Assembly: GCF_042676185.1 (NCBI RefSeq)
Contig: NZ_JBHTJT010000030.1
Span: 1-64,000 of the forward strand
From: Tropicimonas aquimaris
Lineage (GTDB): Bacteria > Pseudomonadota > Alphaproteobacteria > Rhodobacterales > Rhodobacteraceae
Length of the DNA: 64,000 nt
Reading direction: 5' to 3'
Numbering within the stretch: the first letter of the stretch is position 1; each line of letters opens with the position of its first letter. A program made the position numbers and the translations under genes. This document shows positions 45,171 through 52,995 of the stretch, piece after piece. The notes below the pieces were generated by a model. It was not told the DNA's origin. It ran no database searches and was given only the letters and a program-made list of their open reading frames with translations.

Positions 45171-45992
45171 ATGAACGGCAAGGCCCCCGACGCATTCCGC
45201 ACGATCAGTGAAGTTGCGGACTGGCTGGGCGTGAACGCCCATGTTCTGCGCTTCTGGGAAAGCAAGTTTTCCCAGGTCAAGCCGGTGAAACGTGCCGGCG
45301 GGCGCCGATATTATCGCCCGTCCGACATGGAATTGCTGGGCGGCATACAGAAGCTGCTGCACGAGGATGGCATGACCATCAAGGGCGTGCAGAAGGTCTT
45401 ACGCGAACAGGGCGTCCGCGCTGTCTGCGCCATGTCTCGGCCGCTGGACGATGTCTCCGCCGTCGCCGAGGAACCGGCCCCCGCTGCACCTGAGCCCCCC
45501 GCATCTGCCGAACCTCCGATATCCGCAGAGGCCGCGCGGAGCGAGCCGGAAACCCGCGTGGCCGACCCCGCCGCGCTCGATAAGCCACAGGCCCCGCCGG
45601 TGGCGGAGCCGCTCGAAACCGCCGAGGCCGCAAGCGCCTCCGAAACGCCGGACGCGCCGGAACCGTCTGCCCCTGCGGAGCCGGAGCACGATACCGAGGC
45701 CATGCCGCTTTTCAATCGCCCGGCCCCCTCACCTTCGCCCACGGCCGCAGAGGATGCCCCTTCCGAGGTCGAAGACGCACTCGCAGAGACTGCAAGTGAA
45801 GCCGAGCCCGCCGCGACAGCCGAAGGGCCTCCGGCGCCACGTGGCCCAGTCATCGCCCCCCTGCCGCCGGCCGATATCCCCCTCGTAGACCTGCTCGGAA
45901 GCCTGACGCCCGGCATGATCGATCCGGCCCTCCTGCGTCCGATCCATGCCCGTCTGGTCGAGCTGCGCGCACGGATGGGCGGCCGGGAGTGA
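45171..45992 (+). CDS. MerR-family transcription regulator with long acidic tail (273 aa)
   Basis: The N-terminal MerR helix-turn-helix (about 8-75) is clear: TISEVADWLGVNAHVLRFWESKF, RRYYRPSDMELL, and MTIKGVQKVLREQG. The rest (about 85-235) is low-complexity Pro/Ala/Glu, ending with a conserved-looking segment (IPLVDLLGSLTPGMIDPALLRPIHARLVELRARMG). No metal- or drug-binding Cys is visible in the effector position. It follows ihfA by 12 bp, so they are co-transcribed. The target is unknown. Confidence 0.9.
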   Translation: MNGKAPDAFRTISEVADWLGVNAHVLRFWESKFSQVKPVKRAGGRRYYRPSDMELLGGIQKLLHEDGMTIKGVQKVLREQGVRAVCAMSRPLDDVSAVAEEPAPAAPEPPASAEPPISAEAARSEPETRVADPAALDKPQAPPVAEPLETAEAASASETPDAPEPSAPAEPEHDTEAMPLFNRPAPSPSPTAAEDAPSEVEDALAETASEAEPAATAEGPPAPRGPVIAPLPPADIPLVDLLGSLTPGMIDPALLRPIHARLVELRARMGGRE

Positions 45993-46056
45993 GCACGAGA
46001 TTCCTGTCGGTTTGTCGCTTGCCCTTGCCGCAGAAATCGCTACAAAGCCCGAACGT

Positions 46057-46133
46057 CGGGCTATGGCGCAGCCTGGTAGCGCGTCCGTCTGGGGGACGGA
46101 AGGTCGCAGGTTCGAGTCCTGCTAGCCCGACCA
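46057..46133 (+). tRNA. tRNA-Pro (anticodon GGG)
   Basis: A cloverleaf with acceptor CGGGCTA/TAGCCCG, discriminator A and an encoded CCA. The anticodon stem TCCGT/ACGGA encloses CTGGGGG, giving anticodon GGG. T-arm has GGTTCGAGTCC. Confidence 0.95.
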
Positions 46134-46144
46134 ATTCACAATCC

Positions 46145-46174
46145 GCCCGCATCCTCCGGGACGCGGGCGTTTTG
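46145..46174 (+). terminator. Rho-independent terminator after tRNA-Pro
   Basis: GCCCGC (46145-46150) pairs with GCGGGC (46163-46168) followed by GTTTTG. Confidence 0.6.
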
Positions 46175-46215
46175 TTGTGCGGCGCACCGTGCGCCGCCCA
46201 GCAAGGGGGAACCGC

Positions 46216-47292
46216 ATGACCGGCGTGCTGCCGAGCCAGAGCATCGCAAGGATGATCGCGGATGGTGCCATCGCCGCCGACCAGCCCTTCGCCGAAGGGC
46301 AGGTCCAGCCCGCCAGCCTCGACCTGCGACTGGGGCGCACGGCCTACCGGGTACGCGCCTCATTCCTCGCCGGCGACGGCAATCGCGTCGGCGACCGGCT
46401 GAAGCAGTTCGGCATGCATGCGATCGACCTCAGCCAGGGCGCGGTGCTGGAAAAGAACTGCGTCTACGTGGTGCCGCTGCAGGAGCGCCTCGCCCTGCCC
46501 GGCGGCACCAACGCTGTCGCCAACGCCAAATCCTCAACGGGCCGGCTCGACCTGCTGACCCGCGTCATCACCGACGGCGGTGTGGAATTCGACCGGATCG
46601 CGCCGGGCTACACCGGCCCGCTCTATGCCGAGATCTGCCCGCGCTCCTTCTCCGTGCTGGTCCGGCCCGGCATGCGGCTCAACCAGATCCGGTTCCGGAG
46701 CGGCAAGGCCACGCTCGACGACACAGCGCTCCGGGCCTTGCACGAAGAGGTCGGCCTCGTCTCCGGTGAAGCCGTGATTTCCGAAGGCCTCGGCTTCTCG
46801 GTCGATCTGCGTCCGCAAGACGGCGCGCTCGCCGGGTGGCGCGCCAAACCGCACGCGGGCGTGATCGACCTCGACCGGATCGGCCACTACCGGGCGGCGG
46901 ATTTCTGGGAACGCGTGGAGGCTGAAGACGGCCGGATCATCCTCGACCCGGGCGCCTTCTATATCCTCGTCAGCCGCGAAGCGGTCCATATCCCGCCCGA
47001 TTACGCCGCCGAGATGGCGCCCTATCTCGCCATGGTCGGGGAGTTCCGTGTGCATTACGCGGGCTTCTTCGACCCGGGGTTCGGACATGCGGAGGCCGGC
47101 GGCTTCGGCGCACGCGGCGTGCTGGAAGTGCGCTGCCACGAGGCGCCGTTCGCGCTGGAACACGGGCAGATCGTCGGACGTCTCGTCTACGAACGCATGG
47201 CCGAACGGCCCGAGACGCTCTACGGCGCCGGCATCGCTTCCAACTACCAGGGTCAGGGCCTGAAGCTGTCAAAGCACTTCAAGGCGCCCTGA
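46216..47292 (+). CDS. dcd: dCTP deaminase, double-length form (358 aa)
   Basis: Deaminates dCTP to dUTP for thymidylate synthesis. At 358 residues it is about twice the E. coli enzyme and contains two dUTPase-like modules (about 1-190 and 190-358), the DCD_N/DCD arrangement of alphaproteobacteria. Key blocks are VQPASLDLRLG, AKSSTGRLDL, the metal/substrate segment DGGVEFDRIAPGYTGPLYAEI and a C-terminal SNYQGQ. The ATG at 46216 follows AAGGGGGA. Only the first module holds the usual catalytic residues. Confidence 0.9.
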   Translation: MTGVLPSQSIARMIADGAIAADQPFAEGQVQPASLDLRLGRTAYRVRASFLAGDGNRVGDRLKQFGMHAIDLSQGAVLEKNCVYVVPLQERLALPGGTNAVANAKSSTGRLDLLTRVITDGGVEFDRIAPGYTGPLYAEICPRSFSVLVRPGMRLNQIRFRSGKATLDDTALRALHEEVGLVSGEAVISEGLGFSVDLRPQDGALAGWRAKPHAGVIDLDRIGHYRAADFWERVEAEDGRIILDPGAFYILVSREAVHIPPDYAAEMAPYLAMVGEFRVHYAGFFDPGFGHAEAGGFGARGVLEVRCHEAPFALEHGQIVGRLVYERMAERPETLYGAGIASNYQGQGLKLSKHFKAP

Positions 47293-47303
47293 TCGCGCAC
47301 CCT

Positions 47304-47361
47304 CTGTCTTCTTGGCCCCAATGCCCTCCGCCGGAGGCACGATCTTTCTTCCGAATGATCG
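47304..47361. repeat. Dispersed hairpin repeat family 1, copy D
   Basis: It begins CTGTCTTCTTGG, contains CCGCCGGAGGCACGATC and ends with a 9-bp hairpin (CGATCTTTC and GAATGATCG, one mismatch) around TTCC. It lies between convergent dcd and the glyoxalase gene. Confidence 0.7.
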
Positions 47362-47384
47362 GCGGTCGCTTCGCGGCCGTTGGC

Positions 47385-47780
47385 TCAGCGATACCGGCCG
47401 TGCCGCAGCAAGACCTCGACCTGGTATCCATCCGGGTCCGCGACGAAAAAGAACCGCGCCATGAGTTCGCCGTCGCGCTCGAAACTGACGATCTTGCGCG
47501 GCGACAGCCCGGCCGCCTCGAGCCGCGCGTGCTCCGCCTCCAGATCATCGACGCAGAACGCGATGTGGCCATAGCCGTCGCCCAGGGCATAGGGCTCCGT
47601 GCGCCCCTTGTTGACCGTCAGCTCCAGTTCGAAATCCGCCGCGTCGTTGCGCAGGTAGACCAGGGTGAAATCGTCGAAATCGTACCGGTCCGCGACCGTC
47701 AGTCCGAATGCCTGTTCGTAGAAGGCGACCGAGCGTGCCTCGTCGAGAACACGGATCATGCTGTGGATTGCCTTGACCAT
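47385..47780 (-). CDS. Glyoxalase/VOC-superfamily protein, lactoylglutathione lyase-like (131 aa)
   Basis: A single VOC domain with metal-ligand candidates H6 (KAIHSMIRV), E in ADFELELTVN, H in DGYGHIAFCVDD and E in YQVEVLLRH. The layout and ALGDGYGHIAF block match GloA, which converts methylglyoxal-glutathione adduct to S-lactoylglutathione. No gloB gene is nearby. Assignment to GloA rather than another VOC enzyme is likely but not certain. Confidence 0.85.
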   Translation of the reverse strand: MVKAIHSMIRVLDEARSVAFYEQAFGLTVADRYDFDDFTLVYLRNDAADFELELTVNKGRTEPYALGDGYGHIAFCVDDLEAEHARLEAAGLSPRKIVSFERDGELMARFFFVADPDGYQVEVLLRHGRYR

Positions 47781-47902
47781 CTTGCCTGTTCCTCATCTGT
47801 CGGAATTTGCAGGACGCCTATCGAATCCGCCCACCGATCGCGAGGGGCTGTTCAGCATGAAATACTGCCGGCCCCGATGGACGGGACCGGCAGAGAGCGC
47901 CG

Positions 47903-48952
47903 TTACGCGAAGATGAAATCGCCATCGTCTAGACGCGACTCATCCGTGCCGAGCAGGACGAGGCGGTCCCCATCGCCGAAGTTCAGCACGGTGCCGTAGT
48001 TCTTCTCCACCACGGCAGCTTCGATCTCGTCGAAAGTCGTGATACCCAGCCCGCTCACATCGATCGTGTCGTGGCCGTTGCGGAAGTCCACGACCGTATC
48101 CTTGCCGTAGCCCTCCGAGAAAACGAAGGTGTCTTCGCCCCGGCCACCGGTCAGCTGGTCTTGCCCCTGGCCGCCGTCGAGGATGTCGTCGCCCCCGTTG
48201 CCCATGAGAATATCGCCGCCCTTGTGCCCAAACAGGCTGTCGTGGCCTCCGTTGCCGAAGAGCACATCGGACCCGGCCCGCCCGAGCGCCACGTCGTCAC
48301 CCTTCCCGGCCCGTACGAGGTCGGCGCCGCCACCGGCGCTGATGAAGTCCGTGCCGCCCTTCGTCTCGTAGATCATCGACTCGTCGCCGCCGATGATGAA
48401 GTCGGTGCTGTCACGGCCAAGGATGTCGGACACGGCGAGCGGCAGGAGCACGCCGTCCAGCGCGTGGATCACGCCGTTCGACGCCATGATGTCCGTGGCG
48501 ATGAGACCGGGGTTGGCGACGCCGTCGTCGGCGTCGATCAGCGAGGGAGGCGTGGTGCCGGCGTCGAGGGTCAGGATCCCGCCCTGCAGCGTCTCGACCT
48601 CGCCGGCATCGATCACGTCGGCGGCTTCCAGCGCGCCGGCGGCGACGTGATAGGTCAGGATGTCCGTCAGCAACGGGATTGCATCGCCGCCGCCCAGCAG
48701 GGTGAGCGATTCCACAATGTATTTGAATGCGCCCCTTTCGGACGCCCCCTCGTAGCCGAGCGCGCCCGCAAGCCCGGTGAAGGCGCTGTCGACCGGCGCG
48801 AAGACGGTCAGTTCCGCGTCCGGGTCTGCCAGCGCATCCGCCAGCCCCGCAGTGACGACGGCATCGCGCAGGATGTCGAAATCATCCCCGTTCCTGTCGA
48901 ATTCCCCCGGCGCTCCGCTTTCGAGCACGATCTCGGTGATGGTCTTGTCCAT
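47903..48952 (-). CDS. FAS1 (fasciclin) - RTX calcium-repeat secreted protein (349 aa)
   Basis: Residues about 24-170 form a FAS1 adhesion domain (LTVFAPVDSAF, LLTDILTYHVAAG, NGVIHALDGVLLP). Residues about 188-275 are RTX nonapeptide repeats (GNGGHDSLFG, GNGGDDILDGGQGQDQLTGGRGEDTF). The C-terminal 60 residues are the acidic/hydrophobic tail expected of type I secretion. There is no Sec signal. It is probably an extracellular matrix or biofilm protein exported by a T1SS not encoded here. It has a hairpin at 48985-49003 in its 5' region. It sits where tat genes often follow scpB in relatives. Confidence 0.88.
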   Translation of the reverse strand: MDKTITEIVLESGAPGEFDRNGDDFDILRDAVVTAGLADALADPDAELTVFAPVDSAFTGLAGALGYEGASERGAFKYIVESLTLLGGGDAIPLLTDILTYHVAAGALEAADVIDAGEVETLQGGILTLDAGTTPPSLIDADDGVANPGLIATDIMASNGVIHALDGVLLPLAVSDILGRDSTDFIIGGDESMIYETKGGTDFISAGGGADLVRAGKGDDVALGRAGSDVLFGNGGHDSLFGHKGGDILMGNGGDDILDGGQGQDQLTGGRGEDTFVFSEGYGKDTVVDFRNGHDTIDVSGLGITTFDEIEAAVVEKNYGTVLNFGDGDRLVLLGTDESRLDDGDFIFA

Positions 48953-48984
48953 GAGTGTCCTCCGTCTCCCGTGACCCGCTCCAT

Positions 48985-49003
48985 GCCCCGTCTCTCACGG
49001 GGC
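48985..49003 (-). promoter_or_regulatory. Hairpin in the 5' region of the FAS1-RTX gene
   Basis: GCCCCGT pairs with ACGGGGC around five bases, about 33 bp upstream of the start. It could be the upstream gene's terminator or an mRNA control element. Confidence 0.4.
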
Positions 49004-49240
49004 CATGCGCCAAGCCATCTCTTCACTGCCCTTGTGAGCAGATGATCGGAATACGGTGCAGGCCGGGAATTCGGATGTATCGGCCGGTCAGGAGCAGCCA
49101 GCCGGGAGCGTCAGATCGGCCCCTGAAACGGAGCCAAGACACTGAAAACACGACATACAATTCCTGACAAAAACGTGAATGAATGCCGCTCAAAACGGGT
49201 GATCCGCCGCGCGCCCCGGTCTCGTGTCGCGCGCCATAGG

Positions 49241-49972
49241 TCAGGTCTGAGCGTCCTCGTCCGGGTCAATGTCGTCGTCCGGCTCGTCCGGCTCATCGCC
49301 GGTTTCGGAGAGGGGCTCGGTCGCGTGGCCGGCGTCATCGAACATTTCGCCCTGCCCCTCGTCGCCGGCCTCTTCCTCGGTCTCCGTGCCCGGCGGGGGA
49401 CGGTTGTCGAGCAGGCCCGCGGCGCGCAGTTCGCGCAGCCCCGGAAGGTCGCGGGCGCTTTCGAGGCCGAAGTGGTCGAGGAACTCCGGTGTCACCACAA
49501 AGGTCACGGGCCGGCCGGGGGTCATCCGACGGCGGCCGAAGCGAATCCATTCCATCTCGAGCAGCAGGTCGATCGTGCCCCGGCTGACCGAAACGCCGCG
49601 GATCTCCTCGATCTCGGCGCGGGTCACCGGCTGGTGGTAGGCGATGATCGCCAGCGTCTCGATCGCGGCGCGGGAGAGCTTTCGCATCTCCACGGTTTCC
49701 TTCTGCATCAGGAAACCGAGATCCGGCGCCGTGCGGATCGCCCAACGGTCGGCGACACGGACGACGTTCACCCCCCTGCCCTCGTAGCGTTTCGCGAGCC
49801 GCTCCAGCGCGCGAGCGGCATCGGCGCCGTGGGGCATGCGGGCGTTCAGTTCGCCCACCGTCACCGGCTCGGAGGTGGCAAAGAGGATCGCCTCGACCAT
49901 GCGTTCCTGCTCGCCCTCGGGCGGGGCCTCGAAGAGGCTCTCCTCCTCCGGCAGCTCCTGCTTGTCAGCCAT
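49241..49972 (-). CDS. scpB: Segregation/condensation protein B (243 aa)
   Basis: A kleisin-associated subunit of the SMC-ScpAB condensin. It has two winged-helix domains (about 20-185) with the family block AAIETLAIIAYHQPVTRAEIEEIRGVSVSRGTIDLLLE. An acidic tail (about 195-243) rich in Glu/Asp is common in alphaproteobacterial ScpB. It overlaps the end of scpA by 8 bp. Confidence 0.94.
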   Translation of the reverse strand: MADKQELPEEESLFEAPPEGEQERMVEAILFATSEPVTVGELNARMPHGADAARALERLAKRYEGRGVNVVRVADRWAIRTAPDLGFLMQKETVEMRKLSRAAIETLAIIAYHQPVTRAEIEEIRGVSVSRGTIDLLLEMEWIRFGRRRMTPGRPVTFVVTPEFLDHFGLESARDLPGLRELRAAGLLDNRPPPGTETEEEAGDEGQGEMFDDAGHATEPLSETGDEPDEPDDDIDPDEDAQT

Positions 49973-50795
49973 TTCGACCCTCGGCGGCGCGGATCTGGAT
50001 CGGCGCGAAGGTCTCGGGCTGACGGATGCTGATGCGGCCGGCCTTCACCAGTTCCAGCGAGGCGGCGAAGGTGGCAGCGGTCGCCGTGCGGCGGCGCACC
50101 GGGTCCAGCTCCCAGCCCTCGGGCAGGTAGGACATCAGGTCCGTCCATTCGCCGGCATAGCCCACCAACGGCTTCAGCCGCTCCAGCGCCTCTTCCATCG
50201 TGTAGAGGTTCTTGCGGTCCATCACGAAGGGGCGGAACTCGTCCTTGGTGCGGATCCGGGCATAGGCCTGCATAAGGTCCATGATGGTGGCCGAATAGGT
50301 CACCTTGCGGGTGCGCTCGACCTGCTGGATCTCGCCCCGGACAAAGAAATCGCGGCCCTTCTGGTCGCGGGCCATCAGCTTGGCGGCAACGTCGCGCATC
50401 GCCTGCAGGCGTTCGAGCTGAAACGCCAGGTGCGCGGCCAGCTCGTCGCCGCTGGGGCCTTCCTCGGCTGGATCGGGCGGCAGCAGCAGGCGGGACTTGA
50501 GGAAGGCCAGCCAGGCCGCCATCACCAGGTAGTCGGCCGCCAGCTCGATCCGGAGCGACTTGGCCCGGTCGATGAAGGCAAGATATTGCTCGGCAAGCTT
50601 CAGAACGGAGATCTTGCGAAGATCCACCTTCTGGGTCCGTGACAGCGTCAGCAGAAGGTCGAGCGGGCCCTCGTAGCCGTCCACGTCGACGATCAGCGCC
50701 TCGGCGGCAAGCCGCTCTGCCACCGCATCGCCCGTGCCGGCAGTGCCCGCGACGGCATTCGCCATATCCGCTGCCATGTCCTCAGCCATAGGCAT
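49965..50795 (-). CDS. scpA: Segregation/condensation protein A (276 aa)
   Basis: The kleisin of the SMC condensin: the N-terminal DGYEGPLDLLLTLSRTQKVDLRKISVLKLAEQYL and the C-terminal winged helix (TATAATFAASLELVKAGRISIRQPETFAPI) are typical. The start is ATG 50795 or, with a better-spaced GGGG, ATG 50789. It overlaps the end of nagZ by 14 bp. Confidence 0.93.
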   Translation of the reverse strand: MPMAEDMAADMANAVAGTAGTGDAVAERLAAEALIVDVDGYEGPLDLLLTLSRTQKVDLRKISVLKLAEQYLAFIDRAKSLRIELAADYLVMAAWLAFLKSRLLLPPDPAEEGPSGDELAAHLAFQLERLQAMRDVAAKLMARDQKGRDFFVRGEIQQVERTRKVTYSATIMDLMQAYARIRTKDEFRPFVMDRKNLYTMEEALERLKPLVGYAGEWTDLMSYLPEGWELDPVRRRTATAATFAASLELVKAGRISIRQPETFAPIQIRAAEGRNG

Positions 50796-51798
50796 CCCCG
50801 TTCAGAAGTGTGCGAAGTTCCTCTTCCACGGCCGGAATGTCAACCGGATCCGGCTTCCGGCGCAGCGCAAGCGCCGCATCGGCCCGGCGTGTGGCATCTG
50901 GAGAAAGCGGCCCGGCCGAAGCCACAGCCTGCTCCATCTCGGCCAGCTCGCCATTGCAATGCAGGACCACATCGCATCCGGCGGCAATAGAGGCTGAGGC
51001 GCGTGCGGCGATGTCTCCGCTCAGCGCCTGCATCGACAGGTCGTCGGTCATCAGCAGCCCGTCGAAGCCGATCTCGTTGCGGATAAGGTCGATCATGCGG
51101 GCCGATTGCGTGGCCGGGGCCTCCGCGTCGAAGGCGGTGAATTTCAGATGCGCGGTCATGCCCATCGGCAAGTCCGCCAGCGCCTGGAAGGGCGCGAAAT
51201 CCAGGGCGCGCAGATCGTCGGCATCCACCTCCACCACCGGCAGGTCCTTGTGGCTGTCGAGCCGCGCCCGGCCGTGCCCAGGGATGTGCTTGACCACCGG
51301 CAGCACGCCACCGGCCGTCAGCCCTTCGGCGGCGGCACGGGCGCCGGTCACCACGGCGGCCACGTCCTCGCCGAAGCAGCGGTTGCGCAGGAAGGGGTGG
51401 GTCTCCGGCCGCGCAATGTCGGCGGAGGGGGCGCAGTTGGTGTCGATGCCGACCTCGCGCAACTCGTGGGCGATCAGGCGGTGCCGCAGGAACATCGCCC
51501 GCGCCGCGGCCTCGAGATCGCCGGCTCGCTGCATCTGGTCCAGTGGCGGCTGCCAGAGGCGCCAGTGCGGCGGCCGCATCCGCTGGACCCGGCCGCCTTC
51601 CTGGTCGATCAGAACCGGCGCATCCCGGCCGACGGTGTCGCGCAGATCGCCGGTCAGGCGGCACAACTGTTCCGGTGCTTCGATATTGCGGGCGAAGAGG
51701 ATGAAGCCCAGCGGCTGCGCCTCGGCCAGAAAGGATCGCTCCGTGCCTGTCAGCGCGAGCCCCTCGACGCCGAGAATTGCCGCCGAGCGGGCGCTCAC
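50782..51798 (-). CDS. nagZ: Beta-N-acetylhexosaminidase NagZ (338 aa)
   Basis: A cytosolic GH3 enzyme of murein recycling that removes GlcNAc from anhydromuropeptides. The catalytic His-Asp loop KHIPGHGRARLDSHKDLP and the nucleophile region GLLMTDDLSMQ are present. The GTG at 51798 overlaps the SPOR-gene stop by 4 bases (GTGA); another GTG at 51819 is possible. It is in the conserved argS-SPOR-nagZ-scpA-scpB cluster. Confidence 0.93.
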   Translation of the reverse strand: MSARSAAILGVEGLALTGTERSFLAEAQPLGFILFARNIEAPEQLCRLTGDLRDTVGRDAPVLIDQEGGRVQRMRPPHWRLWQPPLDQMQRAGDLEAAARAMFLRHRLIAHELREVGIDTNCAPSADIARPETHPFLRNRCFGEDVAAVVTGARAAAEGLTAGGVLPVVKHIPGHGRARLDSHKDLPVVEVDADDLRALDFAPFQALADLPMGMTAHLKFTAFDAEAPATQSARMIDLIRNEIGFDGLLMTDDLSMQALSGDIAARASASIAAGCDVVLHCNGELAEMEQAVASAGPLSPDATRRADAALALRRKPDPVDIPAVEEELRTLLNGDAYG

Positions 51799-52898
51799 CG
51801 CACCACCACGGGGATGCACTCGGCCCGTTCGGCCACCAGTGCCGCACAGAAACGGCGGGCTTCGGCGAGGTCAGCGAAGCCGAGCGCGCGCAGCCGCCAG
51901 AAGCTCCGGCCGCCGGCATTCGCCTCGACCAGCACCTGCTGCTTGTCGTCCAGCAGGCCGTCGAAGGCGGAGGCCAGGATATCCCAGGCCCGCTTGGCCT
52001 CGTCTTGGGATTCGAAGGCTCCCAGCTGCACAAGCCGCGTGCCGACCTCGATCGACGTGGGGTCGACCGATGCCGGCGCGATGCTGGCCAGTTGCTCCGT
52101 CGCCTCCGGCGCGGCGAGAACGCGCGCCCCCGGGCGCGGCGCGGGACGCGGCGAGACCGGCATTCCGGAGGTGTCGTTCAGCCCCTCCAGCGACGCCTCG
52201 ATCGCCGCCGTCCGGACAGCGGCCTCGATCGCAGATTCGACCGTGTCCGCGGGCTCCTCGGCCTCGGCACTCTCCGAGAGCGGGATCGCACCGGCCGTGG
52301 CCGCATCGGCGAGCGCCAGGGCGCGCTCCAGCGGATCATCGGAAGGCACCTCCTCGGTCAGGCTTGCCACCGTCGGCGTCATCGGCGCCGGCTCGGCAAG
52401 CTCCGCATCGTCGGGATCGACCCGCGCCAGCAGCGCGGCCTGGTCATCCCCGGTCGCTTCGGCGCTCTCTGCCGGCGTCAGCTCGGCCGCAGTCTGGTCT
52501 TCCTCGGCCAGCCGCACCGGTTGGGGCGCAAGGATCAGCTGGGATTCCGGCACCGCCGCCACGCCCTCGGCCTGGACCGAGTTGACCGCTAGCCCGGAAT
52601 GGCTCGCCACCATCCCACCCGGATCATCGGGGGCGATCCGCATCGGCCCTTCGAGCGCCTGCACCACCGGGATGCCGTGCAGATCGCGCATGATCTGCTT
52701 GTAGCCCCACCAGCCGCAGGCGCCGATCACCGCCAGCGAGACCGCCGCGCCGATCACATGGACAAAGAGCCGTGCCTTGCCGGGTGCCGCGACCTGATAG
52801 GCGCCGGACTCGTCGACGCACTCGAAGGACTGAATGTATTCCTGAACGTGGGGTGCTTCGAGCGCCCCCCTGCCCTGACCTGCTGCCGGGTTCAACAT
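51795..52898 (-). CDS. SPOR-domain membrane protein (367 aa)
   Basis: One N-terminal membrane helix (about 45-62, VIGAAVSLAVIGACGWWGY) follows a cytoplasmic part. A long acidic, Ala/Glu/Pro-rich periplasmic linker (about 100-285) leads to a C-terminal SPOR domain (about 290-367, VQLGAFESQDEAKRAWDIL and FWRLRALGFADLAEARRFC) that binds denuded peptidoglycan at division sites. ATG 52898 has GAGG upstream; 52910 is an alternative. Confidence 0.9.
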   Translation of the reverse strand: MLNPAAGQGRGALEAPHVQEYIQSFECVDESGAYQVAAPGKARLFVHVIGAAVSLAVIGACGWWGYKQIMRDLHGIPVVQALEGPMRIAPDDPGGMVASHSGLAVNSVQAEGVAAVPESQLILAPQPVRLAEEDQTAAELTPAESAEATGDDQAALLARVDPDDAELAEPAPMTPTVASLTEEVPSDDPLERALALADAATAGAIPLSESAEAEEPADTVESAIEAAVRTAAIEASLEGLNDTSGMPVSPRPAPRPGARVLAAPEATEQLASIAPASVDPTSIEVGTRLVQLGAFESQDEAKRAWDILASAFDGLLDDKQQVLVEANAGGRSFWRLRALGFADLAEARRFCAALVAERAECIPVVVR

Positions 52899-52995
52899 GC
52901 TCCGCCTCATTGCCTGTCCCGCACGAGGCGCCGCCGTTCATGGGAGTTGCGCTGCGCGGGGTCTTGCCTGCCTGATGCCCCGCGCGCGCCGTTTG

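Noticed and set aside
45440..45850. Low-complexity Pro/Ala/Glu coding sequence considered as a tandem-repeat locus
   Set aside because: Codons vary and no exact unit repeats. It is the acidic tail of the MerR-type regulator.
48129..48390. Repetitive GC-rich sequence considered as a minisatellite or CRISPR-like array
   Set aside because: It encodes RTX nonapeptide repeats. Units are adjacent with no spacers and differ at the DNA level.
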